NCBI RefSeq assembly: GCF_021228235.1 | Contig: NZ_JAJQRG010000016.1 | Location: 1-45,596, forward strand | Reading direction: 5' to 3' | DNA from: Pseudophaeobacter flagellatus | GTDB taxonomy: Bacteria > Pseudomonadota > Alphaproteobacteria > Rhodobacterales > Rhodobacteraceae | DNA length: 45,596 bases | Shown: piece by piece, positions 35,155 through 44,199 of the stretch | Layout of the letters: each line of letters begins with the position of its first letter | Numbering within the stretch: the first letter of the stretch is position 1 | Position numbers and translations under genes: made by a program | Notes under the pieces: model-generated | What the model saw: only the letters and a program-made list of their open reading frames with translations | Told to the model about the DNA's origin: nothing | The model's database searches: none

Positions 35155-35927
35155 TGAGTGAACCTTTGCTGGAAATCAAAAACCTAGAGAGCTTTTACGG
35201 CCCGATCATGGCCATTCGCGGCGTTTCGCTAAAAGTGGACAAGGGCCAGATCGTCACTGTTTTAGGGGCCAATGGCGCGGGAAAGTCGACACTGTTGAAA
35301 ACCATCTCGGGCATCATGGACCCCGAAAAGGGGCAGGTGCTGTTCAACGGCAAACCCATTCAGGGCCAAGAGCCGCATCGCATCGTCGAACATGGCATCG
35401 TGCATGTGCCCGAAGGGCGTGAGGTTTTTCCGCTGCTCACCGTGGATGAAAACCTGAGCCTGGGCGCCTATACCCGCTCTGATAAGGCCGAGATAGAGCG
35501 CGATCGCCAGATGGTCTTTGAGTATTTCCCCATCCTGGCGGAACGGCGCAGCCAGGAGGCAGGCACGTTGTCGGGCGGTCAGCAGCAGATGCTGGCCATC
35601 GGACGCGGGCTGATGCTGCGGCCGCAGATCATGCTGCTGGATGAGCCAAGCCTGGGGCTGTCGCCGCTGTTGGTGCAGGAAATCTTTGCCATCCTGCGCC
35701 GTCTGAATGCCGAAGCACATGTGACCATGATGCTGGTGGAACAAAACGCGCGCATTGCGCTGGATCTGGCGGATGTGGGCTATGTGATGGAAATCGGCCG
35801 GATCGTGATGGATGGATCGGCGGATCGGCTGATGGAAAGCGAGGACATCAAATCCTTCTATCTTGGCCACCAAGAAGAGGGCCAGCGTGGTGAAAAGCGC
35901 TGGAAACGCAAGAAGACATGGCGCTAG
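35154..35927 (+). CDS. livF: ABC transporter ATPase, LivF
   Basis: A 257-residue ATPase with Walker A GANGAGKST, signature LSGGQQQ and Walker B IMLLDEPSLGL. The start ATG shares its A with the livG stop (TGATG); a GTG one codon earlier is also possible. The C-terminus has a short basic extension (RGEKRWKRKKTWR). The ribosome binding site of the next gene lies inside the last codons. Confidence 0.92.
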   Translation: MSEPLLEIKNLESFYGPIMAIRGVSLKVDKGQIVTVLGANGAGKSTLLKTISGIMDPEKGQVLFNGKPIQGQEPHRIVEHGIVHVPEGREVFPLLTVDENLSLGAYTRSDKAEIERDRQMVFEYFPILAERRSQEAGTLSGGQQQMLAIGRGLMLRPQIMLLDEPSLGLSPLLVQEIFAILRRLNAEAHVTMMLVEQNARIALDLADVGYVMEIGRIVMDGSADRLMESEDIKSFYLGHQEEGQRGEKRWKRKKTWR

Positions 35928-35938
35928 GAGGCGGAGAG

Positions 35939-37834
35939 ATGAATATGCAAGTCGTCAAACAGACCGGACCTGCCCAGATTGAAATCAATGGCGTCTCTTA
36001 CAACGCAGAACCGGGGCAACGCCCGGTTCTGGTCGATGGCTGCGATACGGTGCCAAAACTGTTCCAGGCCCGCTGCATGGCGCTGCAAGAGCGCACGGCC
36101 CACCGCGAAAAAGACATGGGTATCTGGAAATCCTATTCCTGGTCCACCTATTGGCAGCAGGCGAAATGGATTGGCCTTGGGCTGGTCTCTCTGGGTCTGA
36201 AACGCGGCGAAGTGGTGTCGATCCTCAGCGAAGATCGCCGCGAATGGCTTTATACGGATATGGGGGTGCAGGGGGTCGGCGGCATTGCCTCGGGCGTCTA
36301 TACCACCGATTCTGCATCGCAGCTGTCCTATCTGGTCAATGACAGCGAAAGCCGGTTCCTGTTTGTTGAAAACGACGAACAGTTGGATAAATACCTTGAA
36401 GTCGCTGCAGAGATGCCCAGCCTGTTGAAGGTGATCATTTATGATCGTGACGGGCTGCATGATCTGGACCGGGACAAATGCCTGTTTCTCGACGATCTCT
36501 GCGCATTGGGGCAGGCCTATGAGGCCCAGAACCCTGGTGCCTTTGAGGCTGGGATTGCCGAATCCAAACCCGAAGACACCGCCATGCTGATCTACACCTC
36601 TGGCACCACGGGCATGCCCAAGGGCGCGATGCTGGGGCATGAAAACGTGCTGGCCTCGATGGAATCGGGGGCGCGCGGCCTGGCGGTGAGCCCGGATGAT
36701 GAACAGCTGTGCTTTTTGCCGCTGTGCCATATTCTAGAGCGCAATGTCTCGGTCTATTTTCCGCTTGCTGCCTCTAGCACGGTGAATTTTGCCGAAAGCC
36801 CAGAGACGGTTTTTGACAATATGCAAGAGGTCTCTCCCGCCACGTTTTTTGCGGTGCCGCGGGTCTGGGAAAAGATCTATTCCCGGGTTCTGGTCATGGC
36901 ACAAGAGGCAACGCCAATGGGGCGCTGGGCATTCCAGCGTGCGATCAAGGCGGGGCAGGCGCGGGCCAACTATGTGATGTATGGTAAACAGCCTCCAGCT
37001 GGGGTGGCGGCACGCTATGCCTTTTGGGATTTCATGGTGCTGCGCAACCTGCGCCGGATGCTGGGCATGGACCGGATGCGGCGGGGCGGCACAGGCGCGG
37101 CACCGATCTCGCCCGAGTTGCTGAAGTGGTACTGGTCGATCGGAGTTCCGCTGATCGAAGGCTACGGCATGACCGAAAACGCCGGCATTGCCACCATCAA
37201 CACGCTGGAGCAAAACCTGCCCGGCACCGTTGGCTGTGCCCTGCCGGGGATTGAGCTGCGGATCGCCGAGGACGGTGAAATTCAGACCCTGGGGCTGAAC
37301 AATTTTCAGGGCTACTGGCGCAATAATGAAAAGACTGCCGAAACCTTCACCTCCGATGGCTGGTTGCGCACAGGAGATGTGGGCCGGATTGATGATGCGG
37401 GCTATCTGACCATTACCGGCCGGATCAAGGATATCATCATCACGGCGGGCGGCAAGAACATCACCCCGGCCGAAATCGAGAGCCGGTTGAAGTTCAGCCA
37501 CTATATTTCGGATGCCGTTGTGATCGGGGACAAGCGCAAATACCTGACCTGTCTGATCATGATTGATCAGGAAAACGTTGAAAAATTTGCCCAAGACCGG
37601 AAGATACCCTTTAGTGACTTTGCGTCGCTCTGTGCCGCCACTGATGTGCTGCAGCAGATCAGCCAAGAGGTGGAGGCGGTCAATCGCGATTTTGCCCGGG
37701 TGGAACAGATCAAGGACTTCCGCCTGATCAATGTTCTGCTGACCGCAGAGGATGACGAACTGACGGCGACAATGAAATTGAAACGCAGTTTTGTGGAGAA
37801 GAAGCATAAGGCACTGATCGACGACATGTATTGA
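35939..37834 (+). CDS. AMP-dependent acyl-CoA ligase (long-chain or aryl acid type)
   Basis: A 631-residue ANL-superfamily enzyme that activates a carboxylic acid through an acyl-AMP to its CoA ester. It has the P-loop YTSGTTGMPKG (219-229), the A5 motif GYGMTEN, the ATP-contacting TGDVG and the hinge and A8 motif GRIKDIIITAGGKNI. Length and C-terminal pattern match the FadD-like group found beside liv genes. AGGAGG lies seven bases before ATG 35939, which decides the start over an ATG seven codons earlier. Its place between livF and the binding protein suggests that it activates the imported substrate. Whether that is an aromatic, branched or straight-chain acid is not shown. Confidence 0.9.
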   Translation: MNMQVVKQTGPAQIEINGVSYNAEPGQRPVLVDGCDTVPKLFQARCMALQERTAHREKDMGIWKSYSWSTYWQQAKWIGLGLVSLGLKRGEVVSILSEDRREWLYTDMGVQGVGGIASGVYTTDSASQLSYLVNDSESRFLFVENDEQLDKYLEVAAEMPSLLKVIIYDRDGLHDLDRDKCLFLDDLCALGQAYEAQNPGAFEAGIAESKPEDTAMLIYTSGTTGMPKGAMLGHENVLASMESGARGLAVSPDDEQLCFLPLCHILERNVSVYFPLAASSTVNFAESPETVFDNMQEVSPATFFAVPRVWEKIYSRVLVMAQEATPMGRWAFQRAIKAGQARANYVMYGKQPPAGVAARYAFWDFMVLRNLRRMLGMDRMRRGGTGAAPISPELLKWYWSIGVPLIEGYGMTENAGIATINTLEQNLPGTVGCALPGIELRIAEDGEIQTLGLNNFQGYWRNNEKTAETFTSDGWLRTGDVGRIDDAGYLTITGRIKDIIITAGGKNITPAEIESRLKFSHYISDAVVIGDKRKYLTCLIMIDQENVEKFAQDRKIPFSDFASLCAATDVLQQISQEVEAVNRDFARVEQIKDFRLINVLLTAEDDELTATMKLKRSFVEKKHKALIDDMY

Positions 37835-37881
37835 CGGTGCAACGTAAACGCATCGCGAACCAATCCAGGGAGGAAATGAAG

Positions 37882-39057
37882 ATGAAGACACTAACATCCA
37901 AAGTGATGGCGGGTACATTGGTGGCGGGCGCTATGGCGCTTGGCGCGGGCTCTGCTGTGCAGGCCGAAAGCCAGGGCGTCAGCGATAGCGAGGTCGTGTT
38001 TGGCTCGGTCAATGACCTTAGCGGCATCTTTGCGGCGGTCGGCGTTCCGGCAACCAACGGCGCCAATATGCGCTTTGCCGAAGCCAATGCCGCAGGCGGT
38101 GTGCATGGGCGTCAGATCCGCTTTGTGGTTGAAGACAACGGCTATCAGATCCCGCGTGCAATGCAGGGCTATAATAAGCTTTTGAACCGCGACAAGGTCT
38201 TTGGCATGTTGCTGTCGTTGGGTACGCCAATGAACATCGCCGGCTTTAAGCTGCTGGACCCTAAGGGTATTCCCAACATCGGCCCCCTGTCTTCTGCGCG
38301 TCAGATGTTGCAGGATCCGGTTGAGAACAAGTTCATCGGCTTTTCCAGCTATTACGATCAGGTGGATGCAGGGGTGACTTATCTGGCTGGCGAGTTCGAC
38401 GCCAAGGAAGTCTGCTCGATGTATATCCCGTCGGATTTTGGCAAGGAAATCCAGGAAAGCGCCAAGGCCACCGCTGAAAAGCTGGGCCTGAGCTATGCGG
38501 CTGAAACCAGCCATAAACCGGATGAGCTGGATTTTGTCGGCTCTCTGACCAAGCTGAAGGCAGCGGGCTGCGACGTGATTGCCATGGCGCTGGGTGTGCG
38601 TCAGGGCATCACCGTTGTTGGCACCGCCAAAAAGCTGGGCTGGACCGATGTCAAATTCCTCAACACCTCTGCGGGTTTCCTGGATGTGGTTGCCGCAGTT
38701 CCTGGTGGCGTGACCGAGGGGCTATATGCTGCGGCGGGCTGGGTTGACCTGATTGCGCGCGCAGAAGACGAGACCCCTGCCAAGTTCATCGCGGACTATG
38801 ATGCGATGTTTGGCCAGCCAGCAAGCGGCTTTGCCATGCTTGGCTATTCGGCAGCGGATACCGTGGTGCGCGCGCTGGAAGCGGCAGGTCCCGATCTGAC
38901 GCAGGAAGCCTTTATCAAGGGCATGGAAACGCTCGCCTATTTTGACGCCCTGACCGATACTGAGATCTCCTACAGTGCCGATGATCACCGCGGCGCAGAT
39001 GACATCGTGATTTCGGTTGTCGAAGGCGGCAAATGGAAAGAGCTGAGCCGCCAGTAA
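37882..39057 (+). CDS. Periplasmic substrate-binding protein of the liv-type ABC transporter
   Basis: A 391-residue type-I periplasmic binding protein. The Sec signal peptide spans the first 28 residues (SAVQA/ES), followed by VSDSEVVFGSVNDLSG and NMRFAEANAAGGVHGR, typical of this family. It would deliver the substrate to LivHM. GGAGG lies eight bases before ATG 37882, which decides between two close ATGs. It is the last gene of the operon, 47 bases after the CoA ligase, and is followed by an intrinsic terminator. The binding pocket is not readable by eye. Confidence 0.92.
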   Translation: MKTLTSKVMAGTLVAGAMALGAGSAVQAESQGVSDSEVVFGSVNDLSGIFAAVGVPATNGANMRFAEANAAGGVHGRQIRFVVEDNGYQIPRAMQGYNKLLNRDKVFGMLLSLGTPMNIAGFKLLDPKGIPNIGPLSSARQMLQDPVENKFIGFSSYYDQVDAGVTYLAGEFDAKEVCSMYIPSDFGKEIQESAKATAEKLGLSYAAETSHKPDELDFVGSLTKLKAAGCDVIAMALGVRQGITVVGTAKKLGWTDVKFLNTSAGFLDVVAAVPGGVTEGLYAAAGWVDLIARAEDETPAKFIADYDAMFGQPASGFAMLGYSAADTVVRALEAAGPDLTQEAFIKGMETLAYFDALTDTEISYSADDHRGADDIVISVVEGGKWKELSRQ

Positions 39058-39115
39058 GGCGCGTGTCAGCCAGCCTTTCCCGGCGCTAGATCGGGGGGGC
39101 TGACGAAAAGACAGG

Positions 39116-39148
39116 GCCCGGTTTGCCACAGGCACGCCGGGCTTTTTT
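39116..39148 (+). terminator. Intrinsic terminator of the liv operon
   Basis: GCCCGG (39116-39121) pairs with CCGGGC (39137-39142) across a 15-base loop that can pair in part (TGCC/GGCA), followed by six T. It lies 58 bases after the binding-protein stop. Confidence 0.88.
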
Positions 39149-39268
39149 GTGTGCCATTGCGCAGCAGGTTCGGGGGGGGCGTGTTGTTGTTGCGTTGAAT
39201 TAAGATGCAACCCCATATAAATTCGCATGTAAGAATATATTTCAACTTTGGAAGGCGCGGAAAACCAA

Positions 39269-40216
39269 ATGGGAAAAGATATGACAGTGAACCGGCGAGA
39301 CGTCATGACTGGTCTGGCGGCGGGTTTGGCCACGGGGCTGCTGTTGCCCGGGCAGGGCTGGGCAACAGCAGGGGCGGCGGGGCTTACCATCGGCGACATG
39401 CAGTTGCAGACCCTGTCGGACGGCCACCTGGTGCTGCCGCGTGCCATGCTCTTTGCTGGGCTGGAACCCGCAGCGGTTGACCAGATCCTGCAGGCCAAGG
39501 GGATCGGGGCGGGTCCCATAGAGCCGCCGATCAATGTCACCCTGCTGCGGCACGGCAACCGGGTTGTGCTGTTCGATACCGGGGCTGGCCCCAGTTTCCA
39601 GGCTTCTGCCGGGCGGTTGCTCTCGGTGCTTGAAACCGCAGGCCTGTCCCCCGAAGAGGTGACCCATGTTGTCTTTACCCATTGCCACCCAGATCATCTT
39701 TGGGGGGTGCTGGATGATTTTGACGACCCATTGTTTTCCAATGCTGACTATTTGATGGGCAGGGTTGAATGGGACTATTGGTTTGACCCCAATACTGCGT
39801 CGACCATTTCTAATGAGCGGGCCTCTATGGCGGTAGGGGCACGCCGACGGATGCAGATCGTGGCAGAGCGCACCACCCGGTTTGAAGATGGCCAAGAGAT
39901 CTTGCCAGGTATCGAAGCCCAGGCCAGCTATGGTCACACACCTGGGCACATGTGCTTCGCTCTGCGCTCATCAGGAGAGAGCCTGTTGATTGGAGGGGAT
40001 GCCATCGGCAACCACCACGTCAGCTTTGCCGAGCCGGACTGGCCCATCGGCACCGACCAAGACGCTGCGCAGGCGGCAAAGTCGCGTTTACGTCTGTTGG
40101 ATATGCTGGTACATGACCAAATGCGCTTGATTGGGACCCATCTGCCGCAGGGCGGTATTGGCCGGGTCGAACAGCTGGGCGGCGGCTTTCAATTCATTCC
40201 AGATTCGGTGAATTGA
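39269..40216 (+). CDS. Exported metallo-beta-lactamase-fold hydrolase
   Basis: A 315-residue hydrolase with the metal motif HxHxDH as His138-Cys-His140-Pro-Asp142-His143 (FTHCHPDHLWG). Further ligands are the His in GHTPGHM and the Asp in LIGGDAI. The N-terminus NRRDVMTGLAAGLATGLLL has twin Arg and a hydrophobic stretch, so export by the Tat route is likely. The family includes quorum-quenching lactonases, beta-lactamase-like and alkylsulfatase-like enzymes; the substrate is not clear here. I chose ATG 39269; ATG 39281 would still keep the twin Arg. It is a single gene after the liv terminator and before a long AT-rich gap. Confidence 0.85.
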   Translation: MGKDMTVNRRDVMTGLAAGLATGLLLPGQGWATAGAAGLTIGDMQLQTLSDGHLVLPRAMLFAGLEPAAVDQILQAKGIGAGPIEPPINVTLLRHGNRVVLFDTGAGPSFQASAGRLLSVLETAGLSPEEVTHVVFTHCHPDHLWGVLDDFDDPLFSNADYLMGRVEWDYWFDPNTASTISNERASMAVGARRRMQIVAERTTRFEDGQEILPGIEAQASYGHTPGHMCFALRSSGESLLIGGDAIGNHHVSFAEPDWPIGTDQDAAQAAKSRLRLLDMLVHDQMRLIGTHLPQGGIGRVEQLGGGFQFIPDSVN

Positions 40217-40856
40217 TTGGTGTTGTCAGTGGATATTCCTGGGGTGTCTGTCATCTATGATATGTAGATCTAAATGGATTAATTGATTTAATATTCTGAT
40301 CCTATTCTTGGCCTTTTATCTTTAATTTATCGGTGAATTGGATCAATACCTTGGTCTCAGAAAAGGGGATGTAGCAGCAGGCAGCGGCAGTATTTTTGGC
40401 AATCGATCTGCCAAAGGCGGGCGCGGGAACAGCGGCGTTAACAGGCCTTTGGCCGAAAATTGCACCGCTGTGTCTCGCAGGCTGCACCTGTCTGTATGCA
40501 GAAAAGGTCAACCATAGCGCCATATTTCATGAGAGAATCACACAGTTTCGCATGGGGTTGCGGATTCGCAGTGATGTCATTTTCCCCACTTGATCGTCAT
40601 ACGAACGTGCTGTTCTTTGATTGGAAGCACTATTTGAAGAAGAAATTTTCTCACCAAAGTTAATTTATATTAACGTCGGGGGTGACTGACCTAGGCCATT
40701 GAATATGCGTATTTTAGTGCCATAGGTTGTTAAAAATTTTGTTCCCGTTTTGACCCTACGAGGGCGTTCGCCAATTACCTTAGTGGAATTCATTGTTTAC
40801 AATTTATAGGAGAATTGCTGTACTTTGATTATGCTGTAATTTTGGGGGTCTGTGTC
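40217..40856. other. AT-rich intergenic region upstream of the TPR regulator
   Basis: A 640-base gap, clearly richer in A and T than its neighbours (for example near 40265-40330 and 40620-40680). I see no convincing gene; the small open frames lack ribosome binding sites or known features. It is likely the upstream control region for the regulator gene, with AGGAG at 40808-40812 near its end. Confidence 0.4.
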
Positions 40857-42512
40857 ATGAGTGTTTTACTGCGTGTCGGTCAGTTTGGTGCCTTTAGCGT
40901 CGCTCGGGGTGATGGAACACCGATCCCTTTGGGGGCTAAACATCAGGCACTTTTGGCTTTGCTCTGCACTGCGGAATCTGGGGTGCGTACACGGGCCTTT
41001 CTGGAGCAAAGCTTGTGGAGCCTGGCGCAGCCAGAGCAGGCCAAGGCCAGCCTGCGCACTGCTCTGTCGACGCTGCGCCGTCACCTCGGCGCAGAGGCCG
41101 CAGCCTTGCTCAGCGCGAACCGCGAAAGGGTCATCCTGGACCTGAATAGTATCACCTTTGAGGATCGCGTCGGCGACGCCGAATTCATGGAGGGGTTTGA
41201 GCTGCCACATGAGGCGAATTTTGCCCGCTGGTTGCAGCAGACACGGCATGAGGTTCTGCGCCGCTCGGTGCGCCGGGGCCGGGCACTGCTGCAGGAACGA
41301 CGCCTGCGGCCCGAGCCGCTATTGCCGCTGATCGCTGTCTTGCCCTTTGTGCAATTGGCCCCCGGAGAGGACACCTCGCCGCTGGGCTCTTTGATATCAG
41401 AGGAATTATCGCGGAGCCTGGCACGCAGCCAGGCCTTTACCGTGACCTCTTATCTGGCCTCGCGGCAGTTCGATGCGACCCGGGTGCGCCCCTCTGAGGT
41501 CTCTGCCGTTGCCGGAGTGAAATATTTGGTGTCGGGGTCGGTGCGGGCCAATGGCCAGGTCGTGGCTGCCGAGATAGAGTTGCATGACGCAGAACTCGAG
41601 CAGGTGATCTGGTCGCGCCATTTTGAGGGCCCCTTGCCGGATTTGATGACTGGTCGGAGCAAGGCACTCTGCGAAGCGACCCGGCAGATTGGCCAGACCC
41701 TGATCGGGGAAGCGGTGCGCATTGCCGGGTTCAAACCGCTTCCCAGTCTGGAAGGGCACATGCTTCTGATGGCGGCAATCTCGATGATGCAAGAAATGAC
41801 CCCGGATCGCTTTAGCCGCGCGCGTGAGGTGCTGAAGGTGCTGCTGGAGCGTGAGCCAAAACATCCACTGGTTCTGACCTGGATTGGGTTCTGGCATGTG
41901 TTGCGGGTGCAAAAAGGCTTCTCCAGCGACCGTCAAATGGATGCGGGACTTGCCAACCAATTTGCCAGTGCTGCCCTGGATGCCGACCCGTGTTTTTCCC
42001 TCGCCCATACCTTGCAAGGCGCGATTTCCAGCCATCTTCTGTTTGATTTTGACCGGGCACAAGGATCCTACGACCTGGCCCTGAAGGATAACCCGAACGA
42101 GGCATTAGCGATTTTGCTAAAAGGCGTCACCTGGGCCTATCAGGGCCACCCGATTGAGGCGGTGGAACTGACCGATGCGGCGCGCCGCCTGTCGCCACTT
42201 GGGCCGCAGAAGTACTATTTCGACTCAGTGTCGGCCTTTGCCAATCTTTCGGCGCATAACTACGAACGCGCGCTGGTCTTGGCTGATCGTTCATTGCAGG
42301 CCAATGCCGCCTATCCCGTCAGCCTGCGCACCAAGGTCATTGCCCTGCAGCTGGCCGGTCGATCTGGTGAGGCGCGCGCCGCAGCGCAAAACCTCTTGGC
42401 GGCCTCTCCCAGTTTTAACCTGACGCAGTATAGCCGCGAACACCCGGGCGCAGCCGCGCAGGGGGGGGACGCCTGGGCAGATGCTCTCAAGCAAGCGGGC
42501 GTTCCGGCCTGA
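40857..42512 (+). CDS. Winged-helix regulator with TolB-like/FlgO-type and TPR domains (SARP-like)
   Basis: A 551-residue protein of the group of DNA-binding SARP/BTAD-like regulators with C-terminal tetratricopeptides. Residues 5-90 look like an OmpR-type winged helix (FGAFSVARGDGTPIPLGAKH; LRTALSTLRRHLG). Residues 165-290 resemble the TolB N-domain-like module of adenylate-cyclase-associated regulators (LPLIAVLPFVQL; GVKYLVSGSVRANG). Residues 310-530 are helical repeats (EVLKVLLEREPKHPLVL). No transmembrane segment is visible. The start is uncertain: ATG 40857 is in frame with a G-run before it, while a TTG at 40815 lies only two bases after AGGAG. Function and ligand are unknown. Confidence 0.75.
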   Translation: MSVLLRVGQFGAFSVARGDGTPIPLGAKHQALLALLCTAESGVRTRAFLEQSLWSLAQPEQAKASLRTALSTLRRHLGAEAAALLSANRERVILDLNSITFEDRVGDAEFMEGFELPHEANFARWLQQTRHEVLRRSVRRGRALLQERRLRPEPLLPLIAVLPFVQLAPGEDTSPLGSLISEELSRSLARSQAFTVTSYLASRQFDATRVRPSEVSAVAGVKYLVSGSVRANGQVVAAEIELHDAELEQVIWSRHFEGPLPDLMTGRSKALCEATRQIGQTLIGEAVRIAGFKPLPSLEGHMLLMAAISMMQEMTPDRFSRAREVLKVLLEREPKHPLVLTWIGFWHVLRVQKGFSSDRQMDAGLANQFASAALDADPCFSLAHTLQGAISSHLLFDFDRAQGSYDLALKDNPNEALAILLKGVTWAYQGHPIEAVELTDAARRLSPLGPQKYYFDSVSAFANLSAHNYERALVLADRSLQANAAYPVSLRTKVIALQLAGRSGEARAAAQNLLAASPSFNLTQYSREHPGAAAQGGDAWADALKQAGVPA

Positions 42513-42733
42513 CCTTTCAAGACCCTGTGTGATAGCCGTCGCGGCGCAGTCTGGGCGCGGGGCAGGGGGATGCTGTGTGAAGGGACTGTGTGAAATCCTC
42601 ATCTCGGCCCTGTCTTTCCCGCTGTCGCCCTGTATTCTGCGCCTAATCCTGCAAATAGCGGATCGCCTGTCACTGCGGCCTGCGGTCCGCTTTTGCATGG
42701 GGCAGAAAAGACAAACACAAGGAAATTGCCACC

Positions 42734-43729
42734 ATGAAAGCTATCACCTACCGCGCCTTTGGGCCCGCCGCTGAGGTTTTGCAGCTGGAAGAGCTGCCCG
42801 CTCCGAGCCCTGATCACGGCGAGGTTCTGGTTGAGGTTTCCTTTACCGGGGTGAACCCTTCGGATGTGAAAACCCGCACGCGTGGCCAGCCCGGGCTTAC
42901 TGGCTTTCCCTGGGACTATATCATCCCACATAGTGACGGTTCCGGGGTGATCTCGGCTGTGGGTGAAGGTGTGCCCAGCAGCCGTATCGGAGAGCGGGTC
43001 TGGATCTGGAACGGCCAGTTTCGCCGCGCCTGTGGCACTGCGGCGCAACAGATCACCCTGCCAGCGGCACAGGCAGTGCCCCTGCCCGATGAGGTCAGCC
43101 TGGAAACTGGCGCGGTGCTTGGCATTCCGGGGCTGACCGCCTGTCACGCAGTTTTTGGTCAAGGTGAGGTCTCAGGCAAAACAGTGTTGGTGCAGGGCGG
43201 GGCAGGGACCGTTGGTATTCTGGCGGTCCAGCTTGCCAAATGGGGCGGCGCACGGGTCATTGCGACCTGTGGTGCCCAAGGCAGCGACCGGGCGCGGCGG
43301 GCCGGTGCCGATACAGTGCTGGACTACCGCGCCGAGGATCTTGCGGATCAGGTTCTGACTGCAAATGGTGGCAACCCCGTCGATTTGATTGTCGAAGTCG
43401 AGTTCGGCAGTAACATCGACACGGATGCCCAGGTGATCGCAGAAAACGGCCGCATTGCCGCCTATGGATCGGCCCGTGAGATGTCGCCCAAACTGCCCTT
43501 CATGCCGCTGCTCTTTAAGGCCGTGACGGTTGAAATCATTTTGGTGTACCTGCTGAGCACAGCTGAGCGAGACAGGGCGATCCGACGTCTCAATGATGCG
43601 CTAGAGGCCCAGGTGCTGAAGTTTGATATCCAAAAGGTCTACAATATTTCAGAGGCTTGCGCTGCACATCAGGCGGTAGAGGCTGGCGCGCGCGAGGGTG
43701 CTGTCCTCATCCGCCTCAACGGCAGCTAG
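42734..43729 (+). CDS. NADPH:quinone reductase-like MDR oxidoreductase
   Basis: A 331-residue medium-chain dehydrogenase/reductase without the catalytic zinc set, matching quinone oxidoreductase (zeta-crystallin-like) enzymes. It has an N-terminal GroES-like domain (VSFTGVNPSDVKTR) and a Rossmann NADPH site VQGGAGTVGILAVQLAKW. It should reduce quinones or alpha,beta-unsaturated carbonyls in the cytosol. A short AAGGA lies upstream of ATG 42734. It stands alone, 221 bases after the regulator, and its link to that gene is unknown. A weak hairpin (GGCG TTTA CGCC at about 43731-43742) with a TGTTTT tail follows. Confidence 0.88.
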   Translation: MKAITYRAFGPAAEVLQLEELPAPSPDHGEVLVEVSFTGVNPSDVKTRTRGQPGLTGFPWDYIIPHSDGSGVISAVGEGVPSSRIGERVWIWNGQFRRACGTAAQQITLPAAQAVPLPDEVSLETGAVLGIPGLTACHAVFGQGEVSGKTVLVQGGAGTVGILAVQLAKWGGARVIATCGAQGSDRARRAGADTVLDYRAEDLADQVLTANGGNPVDLIVEVEFGSNIDTDAQVIAENGRIAAYGSAREMSPKLPFMPLLFKAVTVEIILVYLLSTAERDRAIRRLNDALEAQVLKFDIQKVYNISEACAAHQAVEAGAREGAVLIRLNGS

Positions 43730-43842
43730 GGCGTTTACGCCTGTTTTCGGGGGGCGAATGAGGGGGGGGAGAAAAAGTTTTGTTTTTTTCATCAAATCCC
43801 CTTGCGCCCCCCCCAAACTCGCACTAGAACGCCGCTCACTGA

Positions 43843-43917
43843 TGGGGTGTGGCCAAGTGGTAAGGCAACAGTTTTTGGTACTGAAGATCGTAGGTTCGAA
43901 TCCTACCACCCCAGCCA
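43843..43917 (+). tRNA. tRNA-Gln (anticodon TTG)
   Basis: A 75-nt cloverleaf with CCA encoded. The acceptor TGGGGTG/CACCCCA, the D arm GCC/GGC, the T arm GTAGG/CCTAC with TTCGAAT loop and the anticodon loop TTTTGGT (anticodon TTG) all fold. The U1-A72 start is typical for tRNA-Gln. The first anticodon-stem pair (27-43) is A-A, a mild irregularity. Its 3' end is a plausible attachment site, because a mosaic of broken mobile genes begins about 280 bases downstream. The 282 bases to 44199 show no gene or integrase. Confidence 0.95.
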
Positions 43918-44199
43918 GTACTTTCCAGCCATAGACGTAAGAGCGACGTAGCCCGAACCGGCGCCAATCGCCCCAGATTTCGGCCCCAGTGGTTTCGGGT
44001 CGTCTGAGTGGCGCTGGTGAGGCTCTGAAGCCCCCTTGGTGATGTACTTGGATGTGCCTTTTTCGCCTGGTTGAGTTGCCCCCCCCGCTGTGGGAGAGGC
44101 TTTCGACGTTATGCCTGAGTATAGTGGGGCAGAGGGATAAGTAATGGAAGAGAAGGGAAGGAACGGGAAGAAGATCCCATGAGACTACCCGGTTCCCCA

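Noticed and set aside
36734-37918. 394-codon frame antisense to the CoA ligase
   Set aside because: The plus strand holds an unmistakable ANL enzyme with all motifs; the antisense frame has no recognisable feature.
40396-40593. 65-codon frame in the AT-rich gap before the TPR regulator
   Set aside because: No ribosome binding site and no feature apart from a short hydrophobic run.
43918-44199. Possible attachment-site repeat of the tRNA-Gln 3' end
   Set aside because: I found no second copy of the tRNA 3' end in the downstream 1.7 kb and no integrase, so no att pair can be claimed.
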